Source: Bacteroidaceae bacterium (GTDB lineage: Bacteria; Bacteroidota; Bacteroidia; Bacteroidales; Bacteroidaceae). From it: a DNA stretch of 64,000 nucleotides. The stretch covers positions 15,637 to 79,636 of the forward strand of contig CAAGKZ010000068.1 in the NCBI GenBank assembly GCA_900770665.1, written 5' to 3'. Positions 50,466-59,087 of the stretch are shown here, piece by piece. The notes beneath the pieces were generated by a model. That model did not search any database. It was not told the origin of the DNA and saw only the letters and a program-made list of their open reading frames with translations. The position numbers were made by a program, and so were the translations under genes. The first letter of the stretch is position 1. Every line of letters starts with the position of its first letter.

Positions 50466-51677
50466 TTACATTTTTGCACCGAACTTGCCGCCGCCCATTT
50501 TGCCGCCGGTCTTTGCTCCGCCAACGTTCTTGGCTGCAAAGATGTTCTCGCCATAGTTGACGGCCTTGAAGCCTGCATCCTGCTTGCGACGGAAAGCTAT
50601 CTCAATGAGGCGGTCAATGAGGCCTGTGAAGTTGATGCCGCTGTACTCCCAAAGATAGAAAGAGAGTGAACCTGGGATGGTGTTGATCTCGTTCACGAAG
50701 ATGTCGCCTGTCGCCTCGTCAATGATGAAGTCGATACGTGCCACGCCGTCGCATGAGAGTGCGCGGAAGGTGTCGCAAGCTGCCTTCTGGATGAAATCGG
50801 TGCTCTCCTTTGGCAGGTTGGCCGGGATTTCGCGCACTGTAGACTGCATACCCTGTGACTGCTTGCCGCCACCATTCATATATTTGTCCTGGTAAGAGAG
50901 AATCTCGCCGCTGCGCACGGGAACCTCGCAAACAGATGGCTGGCACTCGTAGTAGTTGCCGAGCACGGCGCAGTTTACCTCCTTGAGCTTCTGCACGTAC
51001 TTTTCAATGATTACACGGCTGGTGAATGATATGGCATAGTCAACAGCGTCGAGCAGCTCCTCGCGGTTGTGTGCTGCGCGTATACCCACACTTGAACCGC
51101 TGTTGGCGGGCTTTACGATGACAGGGTAACCGAGCTTTGCCTCAATGCCGGCAACGGTCTCGTCCTGCTTGTCGCTCCACTCCTTGTCGCTGAACCAGTA
51201 GTAGTCGATGACGGGGATGCCGCACTCCTTGAGAATCATCTTCATTGTAATCTTGTCCATGCCGTTTGCCGATGCAAGGGTGTTGCAGCCGGTGTAAGGG
51301 ATACCCGAGAACTCCATGACACCCTGGAATGTACCGTCTTCGCAGTTTGTGCCGTGGAGGGCTGGGAGTATTACATCGAGTCTTGTTACAACCTCCTTCT
51401 GGAACATGCCTTTTTTGGTGCGGTAGAGGTTTGTGTCGCCATAGATGGGCTTCATGTATACCTCCTCGCACATTGAGAGGAGCTTCTTGGGGTCGCGGTA
51501 GTTGGCTACGTTGCGCAGTGCCTCGCCGGTGTACCATTTGCCCTCCTTGGTGATGTATATCGGGGTTATCTCATACTTTTCTGTGTCCATTGCAGCCATT
51601 GCCTGGTTGGCTGTGATTACTGAAATCTCGTTTTCGACGGAGCGACCGCCAAAAACAATTCCTACGTTTGTTTTCAT
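50466..51677 (-). CDS. ddl: D-alanine--D-alanine ligase with Gly/Lys-rich tail
   Basis: ATP-grasp enzyme making the D-Ala-D-Ala dipeptide of peptidoglycan. The 403-aa protein has 'VGIVFGGRSVENEISVITA', 'LPALHGTNCEDGTFQGVMEFSGIPYTG' (in blocks), 'PVIVKPANSGSSVGI', 'DFIIDEATGDIFVNEINTIPGS' (in blocks) and 'GINFTGLIDRLIEIA'. After the conserved end about 35 residues are added, finishing with 'GGAKTGGKMGGGKFGAKM', a basic glycine-rich tail not needed for catalysis. murF lies upstream on the same strand, so ligase and dipeptide adder are encoded together. Repeat blocks fill both flanking gaps. Confidence 0.94.
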   Translation of the reverse strand: MKTNVGIVFGGRSVENEISVITANQAMAAMDTEKYEITPIYITKEGKWYTGEALRNVANYRDPKKLLSMCEEVYMKPIYGDTNLYRTKKGMFQKEVVTRLDVILPALHGTNCEDGTFQGVMEFSGIPYTGCNTLASANGMDKITMKMILKECGIPVIDYYWFSDKEWSDKQDETVAGIEAKLGYPVIVKPANSGSSVGIRAAHNREELLDAVDYAISFTSRVIIEKYVQKLKEVNCAVLGNYYECQPSVCEVPVRSGEILSYQDKYMNGGGKQSQGMQSTVREIPANLPKESTDFIQKAACDTFRALSCDGVARIDFIIDEATGDIFVNEINTIPGSLSFYLWEYSGINFTGLIDRLIEIAFRRKQDAGFKAVNYGENIFAAKNVGGAKTGGKMGGGKFGAKM

Positions 51678-51689
51678 TGTTGTATATTG

Positions 51690-51873
51690 TTTTTAGTTTA
51701 TTCTATTTTAAAGGCCCAAAAGGCCCAAAAGGGCGTAAAGGGCTAAAGGGGCTAAAAGGTTTTTCTTTTGCGGACGCGGCGTGCGTTCCTGTGGTGGGTT
51801 TATTCTATTTAAAGGGCTAAAAGGCATATGATTTAATTCCCCTCCCATTATGGGGAGGGTCAGGGTGGGGCTT
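51690..51873. repeat. Modular intercistronic repeat block between murF and ddl
   Basis: Minus-strand order from the murF stop: hairpin CCCTCCCCATAATGGGAGGG (51842-51861), short TTTAGCCC and AATAGAATAA piece (51807-51827), a damaged GGACGCGG palindrome (51772-51790), a longer nonamer tract (51710-51760), AAAATAGAATAA, then 20 nt to the ddl ATG. Confidence 0.72.
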
Positions 51874-53424
51874 TTACTTGAAATTGTCGGGCAGGTCGTT
51901 CTCATAAAGCACTACGTCGCCGGCGCGCAGAATCTGCGCGAGGTGTGCGTGTGCGTGGTTCAGGGAGTCGGCAAGGAAGTAGTTGCCATGGGGCATGCCT
52001 CCCTCGTCAATACCGCTCTTTATTGCTTCGCGGTTGGTGGCATTTACCACAATCGCGTAGTCGCAACTCTCGGCAATAGTGCGGCCAAGTTCCTTGTTTG
52101 CCTCGGCCTGGCGTGTGCCCATCTCCACAAATCCCGGAGTTATGACAATGCGCTTGTTGCCCTCGCCCACGGCAAAGCTCTTGAGCACGCCAAGCGCCAT
52201 TCTGGCACCCTGGGGATTTGAGTTGTATGCATCGTCGAGCACGGTGATTCCGTTCGACACTTTCATCGACAGGCGGTGCTCAACGGGTTGCAGGCGTGCG
52301 ATGGCGTTCTTCTGCCTGTTCACGGGCACGCCAAGATAATCGGCCACGGCAGTGGCTGCAAGTATGTTGAGCAGGTTACCCACACCCAACAGGCGGCTGC
52401 TGAACTGCTCACCGTCATTGAGGGTGAACGATACACCGCTTGCGCCATATCTTACATCGGCAGCCTTGTAGTCGCCGCTGCCGTCAACTGCATAGCGTAT
52501 GAGCTTGCAGGGGCTGGTGATGCCGTTGTAGCTGCTTATGTATGGTGAGTCGTTGTTGATGACTCCCAAACCATCGGCAGGCAGTGAGTTTATGAGTTCG
52601 AACTTTGTGTTCTGTATGTTTTCTATGGTCTTGAAGGTCTCCAGGTGCATCTCGCCCACAGCGGTGACAATACCTATTGTGGGGTGCACAAGGTCGCAGA
52701 TTTCCTTGATGTCGTTGCTCTGCTTTGCGCCCATCTCCACGATGAATACCTGATGATAGGGGCGCAGGTGTTCGCGGATGGTGCGTATGACGCCAAGCAG
52801 GGTGTTGAAGTTGCCGGGAGTGACAAGCACGTTGTATTTCTCGGCAAGCACGCCGGCAAGGTAGTTCTTGGTGCTTGTCTTGCCGAAACTGCCGGTTACG
52901 CCAATGACAATGAGGTTCTTGTTGCTCTCGATGATGCGCTTGGCGTCGTTGTAGTAGTGGCGGTTGATGGCCTTTTCAATAGGGGTGTTCACAAGGTTGG
53001 CAAGCAGCATGATGATGTTTGACAGCACAAGTGCTGCACCAATGATTGTCATTGCCCATTTGTCTGCAAAGAGAACTGCGATGGTGGCAATGACAGCGAA
53101 GAGTATTATGTTTGTCGCAAACAGGCGCTTAACGCGCATTGTGTACACGAGCGGTGTCTTGAACTTCTCGCTGAAGCAGTAGAACCATGCGGCAGCGGTA
53201 ACGCCCGATGCAAAACCGAAACCGAAATAGCCGGGGATGAACGCGCCGGCAAGCATGATGACAGCAAAGAGGCGCTTGATGCCAATGATGTTGCTTGGGA
53301 AGAGCCAACGGAAATAGCGGCTGTTACGATACGACGCAAGCTGGAACATGTGGATGTCGTACTTGGCAATCATCAGGAAGAACAGCATTGCCACAATGGC
53401 ATATTTGATTGTAAAATGGTCCAT
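51874..53424 (-). CDS. murF: MurF-type Mur ligase with N-terminal membrane domain
   Basis: UDP-MurNAc-tripeptide:D-Ala-D-Ala ligase or close relative, 516 aa. The first 145 residues contain about four membrane helices (near 5-20, 50-80, 103-120, 124-145), absent from standard MurF. The Mur ligase part follows: ATP loop 'VIGVTGSFGKTSTKNYLAGVL' (in blocks, GSFGKTSTKN), 'FIVEMGAKQSNDIKEIC', 'LGVINNDSPY', 'VEHRLSMKVSNGITVLDDAYNSNP' (blocks) and the C-terminal domain 'KRIVITPGFVEMG'. Membrane attachment would place it near the lipid-linked stage. It starts 1 bp after the stop of an alpha/beta hydrolase gene and is followed by ddl. Confidence 0.88.
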   Translation of the reverse strand: MDHFTIKYAIVAMLFFLMIAKYDIHMFQLASYRNSRYFRWLFPSNIIGIKRLFAVIMLAGAFIPGYFGFGFASGVTAAAWFYCFSEKFKTPLVYTMRVKRLFATNIILFAVIATIAVLFADKWAMTIIGAALVLSNIIMLLANLVNTPIEKAINRHYYNDAKRIIESNKNLIVIGVTGSFGKTSTKNYLAGVLAEKYNVLVTPGNFNTLLGVIRTIREHLRPYHQVFIVEMGAKQSNDIKEICDLVHPTIGIVTAVGEMHLETFKTIENIQNTKFELINSLPADGLGVINNDSPYISSYNGITSPCKLIRYAVDGSGDYKAADVRYGASGVSFTLNDGEQFSSRLLGVGNLLNILAATAVADYLGVPVNRQKNAIARLQPVEHRLSMKVSNGITVLDDAYNSNPQGARMALGVLKSFAVGEGNKRIVITPGFVEMGTRQAEANKELGRTIAESCDYAIVVNATNREAIKSGIDEGGMPHGNYFLADSLNHAHAHLAQILRAGDVVLYENDLPDNFK

Positions 53425-53425
53425 T

Positions 53426-54184
53426 TCAGTCTATTTTGAAGAAGTTCTTTATTACAGCAGTGAAGAGTCCGGGGTTCTCGAGGAACGAGAAGTGTCCTGT
53501 GCCGTGCGCCACAACAAGGCCGGCATCGGGGATAAGCTTTTCCATTATCTTGGCATCGCCCAAGGGGGTGGCGGTGTCAAGGTTGCCCCAGAAAAGCAGG
53601 GTGGGGGCTTTGATGGCCGGCATAAGGTGCTTGAGGTCTTCGTTTACAACCTTTGAAAGGATGGCACGCATCATTGGCGATGCGTTGTTGTAGTCGCTTG
53701 ACCCGGCTCCCTTGCGGCGCTTGTCAATGATGGCCTGTGCCTTTGCCTTTGGCAGGAATGTGTTGCACAGCCATTTCATGGTTTTGAAGGTATACACCTT
53801 CCAATAGTATTTCAATGGTCGTTTAGGCTTTACTCCGGCTGCATCCACCAGCACCACGCGGCTCACCGCATTGCGCGATGCATAGACAATGCTCACGCGG
53901 CCGCCAAAGGAGTGTCCCATGAGCGCAGGACGCTCAATGCCGTTGTCCTTGGCGAACTGTTCCACCATGCGTGTGTACTCCTCGACACCCCACACCGTCG
54001 TTGGCTCCTGCGATGCGCCAAAGCCCGGGAAATCGAAACTGTATGTGGTGTATGTGGCTGAAAGCACTTGGGCGATGTTCTTGAAAATCTCGCCTGTGCA
54101 CCCCCAACCATGCAACAGGAACACCGGCTCGCCGGTGCCCTGTATGGTTATGTTTACGTCTATGCCGTTGTAATTGTAGACCAT
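53426..54184 (-). CDS. Alpha/beta hydrolase coupled to murF
   Basis: Cytoplasmic serine hydrolase of 252 aa without signal peptide. 'PVFLLHGWGCTGEIF' gives the oxyanion hole, 'FDFPGFGAS' the next block, 'ALMGHSFGGRVSIVYA' the nucleophile Ser, 'LLFWGNLDTATPL' the Asp and 'GTGHFSFLENP' the His. All triad residues are present. With 1 bp to murF it is translationally linked, and the hydrolase-murF-ddl order suggests a peptidoglycan-precursor role, though the substrate is unknown. Confidence 0.9.
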   Translation of the reverse strand: MVYNYNGIDVNITIQGTGEPVFLLHGWGCTGEIFKNIAQVLSATYTTYSFDFPGFGASQEPTTVWGVEEYTRMVEQFAKDNGIERPALMGHSFGGRVSIVYASRNAVSRVVLVDAAGVKPKRPLKYYWKVYTFKTMKWLCNTFLPKAKAQAIIDKRRKGAGSSDYNNASPMMRAILSKVVNEDLKHLMPAIKAPTLLFWGNLDTATPLGDAKIMEKLIPDAGLVVAHGTGHFSFLENPGLFTAVIKNFFKID

Positions 54185-54193
54185 CTTAATACA

Positions 54194-54811
54194 TTACTTT
54201 ACAAAAACCTTTTTGCCGTCAACAATGTAGATGCCGGGGGTTGTGATGGCATCCACGCGACGGCCGGTAAGGTCGTAAATAGTTTTCACCTTTCCGTTTT
54301 CACCTTTCACCTCGTTGATGGCGGTCTCTGCGTCATTCTTGGTAACCGTCAACGATGTAAGGTAGATGGTGCGGCCAACCTGACCATAGAGATAGAATGC
54401 ATTGTCGCCTTCGACAAATGTTATAGCCTGCTCTGCGGTGGTGTTGTACAATGAATAGCTCCTCCAATCGTAGTCAATATGTGCATTGTGGCTCTTGGTA
54501 GAGTTCTTCACCTTCATCTCGACAAGGCTGTAGCCCTCGGGAACTGTGATTGTATACTTGATTGGTGTTGCAACATTCTCGTTGATGTACAATGTGAACT
54601 TGTTGTTGTAGAATCTCATTGCACCAACTTCGTTGCCATTGGCATCGGTCGATACAATCTGCAAACCGTCGGCACTTGTCCACATGGAACGTGTATCTTT
54701 GTCGCCCCATTGGCCATCGAATGTTCCATTTGAGAAATCAACACTCTCCTGTGCCATGGCAGCGGTGAACACTGTCATCAACAGTGAAAAAACAAGAGTA
54801 AATCTTTTCAT
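54194..54811 (-). CDS. Secreted beta-sandwich protein with C-terminal sorting-type tail
   Basis: Exported protein of 205 aa: signal peptide 1-20 ('TAAMAQ'), a beta-rich domain ('FDGQWGDKDTRSMW', 'YTITVPEGYSLVEMKVKN', 'RTIYLTSLTVTKND') and a tail 'TIYDLTGRRV' then 'GIYIVDGKKVFVK', nearly the same tail as the GH20 enzyme. Linker 'VKGENGKVK' is encoded by the heptanucleotide repeat (54282-54312: GGTGAAA-GGTGAAA-ACGGAAA-GGTGAAA on the minus strand). The tail type is common on exported Bacteroidales proteins and may mediate secretion or attachment. Function of the domain unknown. Confidence 0.75.
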   Translation of the reverse strand: MKRFTLVFSLLMTVFTAAMAQESVDFSNGTFDGQWGDKDTRSMWTSADGLQIVSTDANGNEVGAMRFYNNKFTLYINENVATPIKYTITVPEGYSLVEMKVKNSTKSHNAHIDYDWRSYSLYNTTAEQAITFVEGDNAFYLYGQVGRTIYLTSLTVTKNDAETAINEVKGENGKVKTIYDLTGRRVDAITTPGIYIVDGKKVFVK

Positions 54812-54856
54812 AGGCTTATAATTTTTATGGTTAATGTTTATTGTCTATTATTTTAG

Positions 54857-54889
54857 GCAGTATCCTCGGGCGATGCCCGAAGATACTGC
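54857..54889 (-). terminator. Hairpin after the GH31 gene
   Basis: Arms GCAGTATC and GATACTGC with an inner CGGGC/GCCCG stem, 12 bp beyond the GH31 stop on the minus strand. Weak T content downstream. Confidence 0.5.
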
Positions 54890-54900
54890 GTGTATCTCTT

Positions 54901-57900
54901 TTAGAACTTTACTGCGTTCAGGTGTTTGTCGACAATGATGCCGTCAATGGCCTTGAGGTCGAACTTGACCTTTCTCTTGGCCTTCAATGTAACCTTTACA
55001 AGTGCAACGTTGCCGCTGACTGTTGCCTGGTTGCCCTCGTTGACAAAGGTCGGGTAGATGACAGTCTCGCCATTGCCGTGCATGCGGTTCTTGCTGTAGT
55101 TGGCCATGTTGGCTGTGTTGAGTGCCTCAATGCCCACGAACTCATAGTCGGCAGCGTCATAAGGCAATGCAAGGCTGAAGGCGTTGGCGTTCTGCAGGTT
55201 GTTGCCGCTGATGGTGATTACAACCTCCTCGCCGGCGCTGTATCTGCTCTTGTCGGCAGCAATTACAATCTCGCCGGCAACCTTGTTCTCGGGGTCGTCA
55301 TAAACGCCGTCGCCAATGCGTGTTGCTGCAACAGAGATGTCGTATGCGTCGATGAGGTTGTTCTCGTTGATGTCGCCAATGCTTACATACTCGAAATCGC
55401 TGTCGCTCTTGCGCAGACCATTGTAGTTGAGGTACGATGTCAGGTCATTCTCGTCAACCTTCTTGTCCTTGTTGATGTCGCCCGACAGGTATGTGTCGGT
55501 GCCGGGAACCTTGAAGATGTACATCTCGAGAGCTGAGCCGAAGTTACCCACAGCCTCTGTTACCTCAATCTTGATGTATCGTGCCTTTGGATTGCCCTCG
55601 AACTCGAACACCTTTACATCTGGTGTCAAATCCCATTTAACCTTCACCGGCTTGCTCCACTGCTCCTTGTTGGTGCTGTAGCTGATTGCAGCCTTCTTTA
55701 TTGTACCGTTACCGGCATCCTTGCGTCCGACATAGTGCAGCTTGTCGAGTGTTGAAAGGCCGTTGAGGTCAATAATCATCTCGAACGGAACAGCCGACTG
55801 GCTCCATGCTGTGTGCCATGTGGTGCCCTCGTCAAAGTCGAAGAGTTTGTCGGTGCCCTGGCCGCCCTGGTTTGGACAGCTTGTTGTTGCTGTCACGCCG
55901 GTGAGTGCCCACTCAAGCGGGTTACTCTTTGTTGTGGCCTTGATGTACTCCCAACCGGTTGCACCGCTCTTGTTCACGGCGCGTACCAGGAACTTGTATT
56001 CAGTTTCCGGTTTGAGGTCCTCGAACAACAGGTGGGTATCCTTGATTGTTGAGTAGATGCGTTCCTCGAACATTACTTCGTAGTAGTCGGCCTTTTTTAC
56101 CTTCTCCCATGCGAGGTTGATGGTGTATGCCTGGCAATCCTCGTCCTTCATTGCAGGTTTTGGAGTCTCCTTTATTGTGCCCTTTGTCTCGAGCCAGCTG
56201 CTTGGAACATCCATCTCGTGACCCTTGATGGTGAGTGTTATAGCATTTGCAGTAACATTGTTCTTGGCAACCTTTACCATGATGACGGGGTTCTTTGTCA
56301 TGTCTACCTTGGCGAACTCGCTGCCCGGTGTAGCAAAACGGTTGAGGTTGGGCTTCTTGTCATAGAACCACACGTTCACGCCGTTGTTGAACTCCTCTAT
56401 TGAACCGGCCTTGGCGAGTTTAACCTTCTTGCCGCCAACGGTTACAGTCACCTTTTTGGGCGATTTGCTTGCGTTCACCTTGAAGATGGTTGTCTTCTCC
56501 TTTACAAAGCCGTTGAAGTCGCCCTCTGTGGGGTTGACGGTAATTGTCACGTTGCCCTTTGCGTCGCGGCTCTGCTCAATGAGAGTGGTGGTATATTTGC
56601 CCTTGCGGTAATACTCGGTAACACCGTCGTCGTCATATTCGGTGAACGATGTTGTGCCGCCGGGGTAAATCTCGTACATGCGTAATGCCTTGTCAATACC
56701 CTTCACGTTATTGTTCGGCATTGTTGTGGGTATTATCGCGCCGGCCTTTACAAATACAGGGAGTTTCCAAAGCGGAGCATCGAAGTTGTTGATGATGCGG
56801 CCGCCCTCGTATGTCTCGCCGGTGAACCAGTCGTACCATGTACCCTCGGGCAAGTATATGTTGTTGCGTATGTCGTTGCCCTCATCGTCCATTGCTGTGT
56901 TCTGGTAGATTGGAGCGACAAGGAAATAGGGACCGTACATGTACTGGTAGCGTGTTGCCTCGCTCATGGTAAAGGCATCGGCCTTGCTCTCGAGGAACAT
57001 TGCGCGCACCATTGGCTTGCCGTCAACAGCCTCGCGTGCGATGCTGTATGTGTAGGGCATAAGCTCCGACTTCATCTTCATGTATGTGCGGTTGATGGAT
57101 GTAGCGGGCTCGCCAAGTGCGTGGGGGTACTTTTCGTTTGAACCCCAGCCGTCCATGTTGAGCATCATTGGGGTGTATGTCTTCCATTGGTATTCGCGGA
57201 CGAACACTGGAACATTCTTGCCGCCGAAGATACCGTCGACGTCCGATGTGATGTTAGGCTGTCCCGAGAGACCTGAACCTATGAATGTGGGGATGTGGTA
57301 ACGTATGTACTCCCACTCGCCGCCTGTCTGGTCACCGCTCCAAATGGTGGCATAGCGCTGGGTGCCTGCCCAACCGTCGAGAGAGATGATGAAAGGACGT
57401 GCGTTCTTGCCATAGTATGTCATGATGCCTGCAGCGTCGGCAACACCGTTCAGACCGAACGAGTAACCTGCGCCAACCCATGCAACGTCGGTCTTGAGTA
57501 CGCGTACACCGGCGTCACGTACCTCGCGTACGAGGTCGCGCTGCAAAAGTGCGCTCACGCCCTCGCGTGGGTGGAGGTTCGACTCGGTCCACAAACCAAT
57601 CTCAACACCGTTTGCACGTGCATAGTCACCGAACTCCTTCAGGTTCTGCACGTTGCCCTCGAGTGTCTCGGTCTGGCCATAGCCTGCGCCGTAACCGTCA
57701 TTGGGGAGGAACCAGCCGAGAGGCATGTCCTGTGAAAGGTAACGGTCGACAGCTGCACGTGCCGAGAACTGGTAGTTGTTCTTCTCGCCGTTGAGTGACT
57801 CCTTCACGCCACCGTTGTTTGTCTGGCTCTCCTTGTAACGCTTGCCATCCTCGTAGAGCATGCCGTTGTTGTCGTTGCTTGGTGTCCAGTAGTCACGGTT

Positions 57901-58752
57901 GTAGGCGTTGAGGTGACCCATGTAGAAACCGAACTTTGGCATGAGTACAGGGTTACCTGTCAACTGGTAGAAATCGTTGAGCAGTGCAACACCGTCGTTG
58001 TTCACCATGAAGAACACGTCGAGGTAGCTGCTCTCGTGTGTCAAGGCTACCTTGCCTGCCTCCTCGGCACCAAAGTCATATGTTCCCTTGTTGAATGTGT
58101 GCCACATGAAGCCATAGCCGTTTGATGACCAGAAGAATGGTGCAGGTGATGCCACGCCACCGTCGGTCCAGCTGTTTGTGTTCTCGATGGCAATCTTCTT
58201 GCCCGCGTGTGAGAAACGGCCGTTCTGCACGCCACCGCCGTAGAAGAACTCGCCTTCGTTACCCTTGAGGGTGAGGGTGGTCTTTGCCTTCTTGAACATA
58301 ACAGGCTCTGCCTCCTCAAAGGCAACCTTGCCTGTTGTGAGGTCAGTTACCTTAATCTGGCCGGTAGCCTTGCACACCTCGATTGCAATCTTGCTGCTGA
58401 TGATGGTGTATGTCCTGCCATCCTCTTTCACGGTGAGTGATGATACCTCCTGGCGTGGGTTGTCAACAAGAATCTGTGCATCGGGGTAACCCTCCATTGG
58501 CTGTGGGTCGCGAATGATGCCGCCGTTGGCGTCGCGGAACATGCGGAAGATGTTCTCGCCATAGAAGTCGATTGTAATTCTATTACCGTCGCTGAGACAA
58601 AGCTCAACTGTTGTGGGGTTGATTTGCTCAGCCGCTACAACACCTGCTACCTGTTGGCCTTCGTTCAAGGTCTGGGCCTGAACGTTCATACCGCCTGCCA
58701 GAAGAACTGCCGACAGCAGTATTGCCTTAATGCTTTTGTGGTTGAATTTCAT
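54901..58752 (-). CDS. Multidomain GH31 alpha-glucosidase with dockerin- and cohesin-like modules
   Basis: Exported glycosidase of 1283 aa. Signal peptide 1-26; GH31 N-terminal beta domain; TIM barrel with nucleophile Asp in 'VLKTDVAWVGAGYSFG' (about residue 421) and acid/base Asp in 'NITSDVDGIFGG' (about 504); DUF5110-like domain; fibronectin-III-like ('YKFLVRAVNKSGATGW'); F5/8 type C (CBM32-like) around 940-1090 ('TDKLFDFDEGTTWHTAWSQ', 'ARYIKIEVTEAVG'); a dockerin-like pair of Ca-binding loops ('GDINKDKKVDENDLTSYL', 'GDINENNLIDAYDISVAA'); and a final cohesin-like beta module ('SRYSAGEEVVITISGNNL'). A TAAATTTG -7 element lies at complement 58819-58826. Substrate probably an alpha-linked host or dietary glycan. 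Confidence 0.9.
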   Translation of the reverse strand: MKFNHKSIKAILLSAVLLAGGMNVQAQTLNEGQQVAGVVAAEQINPTTVELCLSDGNRITIDFYGENIFRMFRDANGGIIRDPQPMEGYPDAQILVDNPRQEVSSLTVKEDGRTYTIISSKIAIEVCKATGQIKVTDLTTGKVAFEEAEPVMFKKAKTTLTLKGNEGEFFYGGGVQNGRFSHAGKKIAIENTNSWTDGGVASPAPFFWSSNGYGFMWHTFNKGTYDFGAEEAGKVALTHESSYLDVFFMVNNDGVALLNDFYQLTGNPVLMPKFGFYMGHLNAYNRDYWTPSNDNNGMLYEDGKRYKESQTNNGGVKESLNGEKNNYQFSARAAVDRYLSQDMPLGWFLPNDGYGAGYGQTETLEGNVQNLKEFGDYARANGVEIGLWTESNLHPREGVSALLQRDLVREVRDAGVRVLKTDVAWVGAGYSFGLNGVADAAGIMTYYGKNARPFIISLDGWAGTQRYATIWSGDQTGGEWEYIRYHIPTFIGSGLSGQPNITSDVDGIFGGKNVPVFVREYQWKTYTPMMLNMDGWGSNEKYPHALGEPATSINRTYMKMKSELMPYTYSIAREAVDGKPMVRAMFLESKADAFTMSEATRYQYMYGPYFLVAPIYQNTAMDDEGNDIRNNIYLPEGTWYDWFTGETYEGGRIINNFDAPLWKLPVFVKAGAIIPTTMPNNNVKGIDKALRMYEIYPGGTTSFTEYDDDGVTEYYRKGKYTTTLIEQSRDAKGNVTITVNPTEGDFNGFVKEKTTIFKVNASKSPKKVTVTVGGKKVKLAKAGSIEEFNNGVNVWFYDKKPNLNRFATPGSEFAKVDMTKNPVIMVKVAKNNVTANAITLTIKGHEMDVPSSWLETKGTIKETPKPAMKDEDCQAYTINLAWEKVKKADYYEVMFEERIYSTIKDTHLLFEDLKPETEYKFLVRAVNKSGATGWEYIKATTKSNPLEWALTGVTATTSCPNQGGQGTDKLFDFDEGTTWHTAWSQSAVPFEMIIDLNGLSTLDKLHYVGRKDAGNGTIKKAAISYSTNKEQWSKPVKVKWDLTPDVKVFEFEGNPKARYIKIEVTEAVGNFGSALEMYIFKVPGTDTYLSGDINKDKKVDENDLTSYLNYNGLRKSDSDFEYVSIGDINENNLIDAYDISVAATRIGDGVYDDPENKVAGEIVIAADKSRYSAGEEVVITISGNNLQNANAFSLALPYDAADYEFVGIEALNTANMANYSKNRMHGNGETVIYPTFVNEGNQATVSGNVALVKVTLKAKRKVKFDLKAIDGIIVDKHLNAVKF

Positions 58753-58932
58753 GATTATGGTTTTAGCTTGTTTCTGTGTCTATATTTGCATTTGGGCGCA
58801 CTATATGCCCTCAAACTGCAAATTTATAAAATTAATTATATTATATAATCATGCGCGTAGAAAAACTTTTACGAAAAAGGCGCTTTGCTGTAATAATTGG
58901 CTTTTTCAACGGCATTTTTGCGCTTTTTGATG

Positions 58933-58940
58933 TATCTTCG
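58933..58940 (+). promoter_or_regulatory. -7 element upstream of mutS2
   Basis: TATCTTCG, one mismatch from TAnnTTTG; no good -33 partner. The transcript would carry the heptamer array 58953-59052 in its leader. Confidence 0.4.
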
Positions 58941-58952
58941 CGGACTGTATAA

Positions 58953-59052
58953 GGTGAAAGGTGAAAACTGAAAGGTGAAAACTGAAAGCTGAAAGGTGAA
59001 AAGTGAAAGGTGAAAACTGAAAGGGGAAAGGTGAAAAGTTAAAGGTGAAAGC
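58953..59052 (+). repeat. Heptanucleotide tandem array before mutS2
   Basis: About fourteen consecutive 7-bp units of the form (A/G)(C/G)TGAAA: GGTGAAA, ACTGAAA, GCTGAAA, AGTGAAA, with two variants GGGGAAA and AGTTAAA. The array ends 36 bp before the mutS2 ATG. The rest of 58753-59087 is AT-rich promoter DNA. Confidence 0.85.
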
Positions 59053-59087
59053 CGGTTTTGATTTTAATGTTGTGAAATTGAATTATA

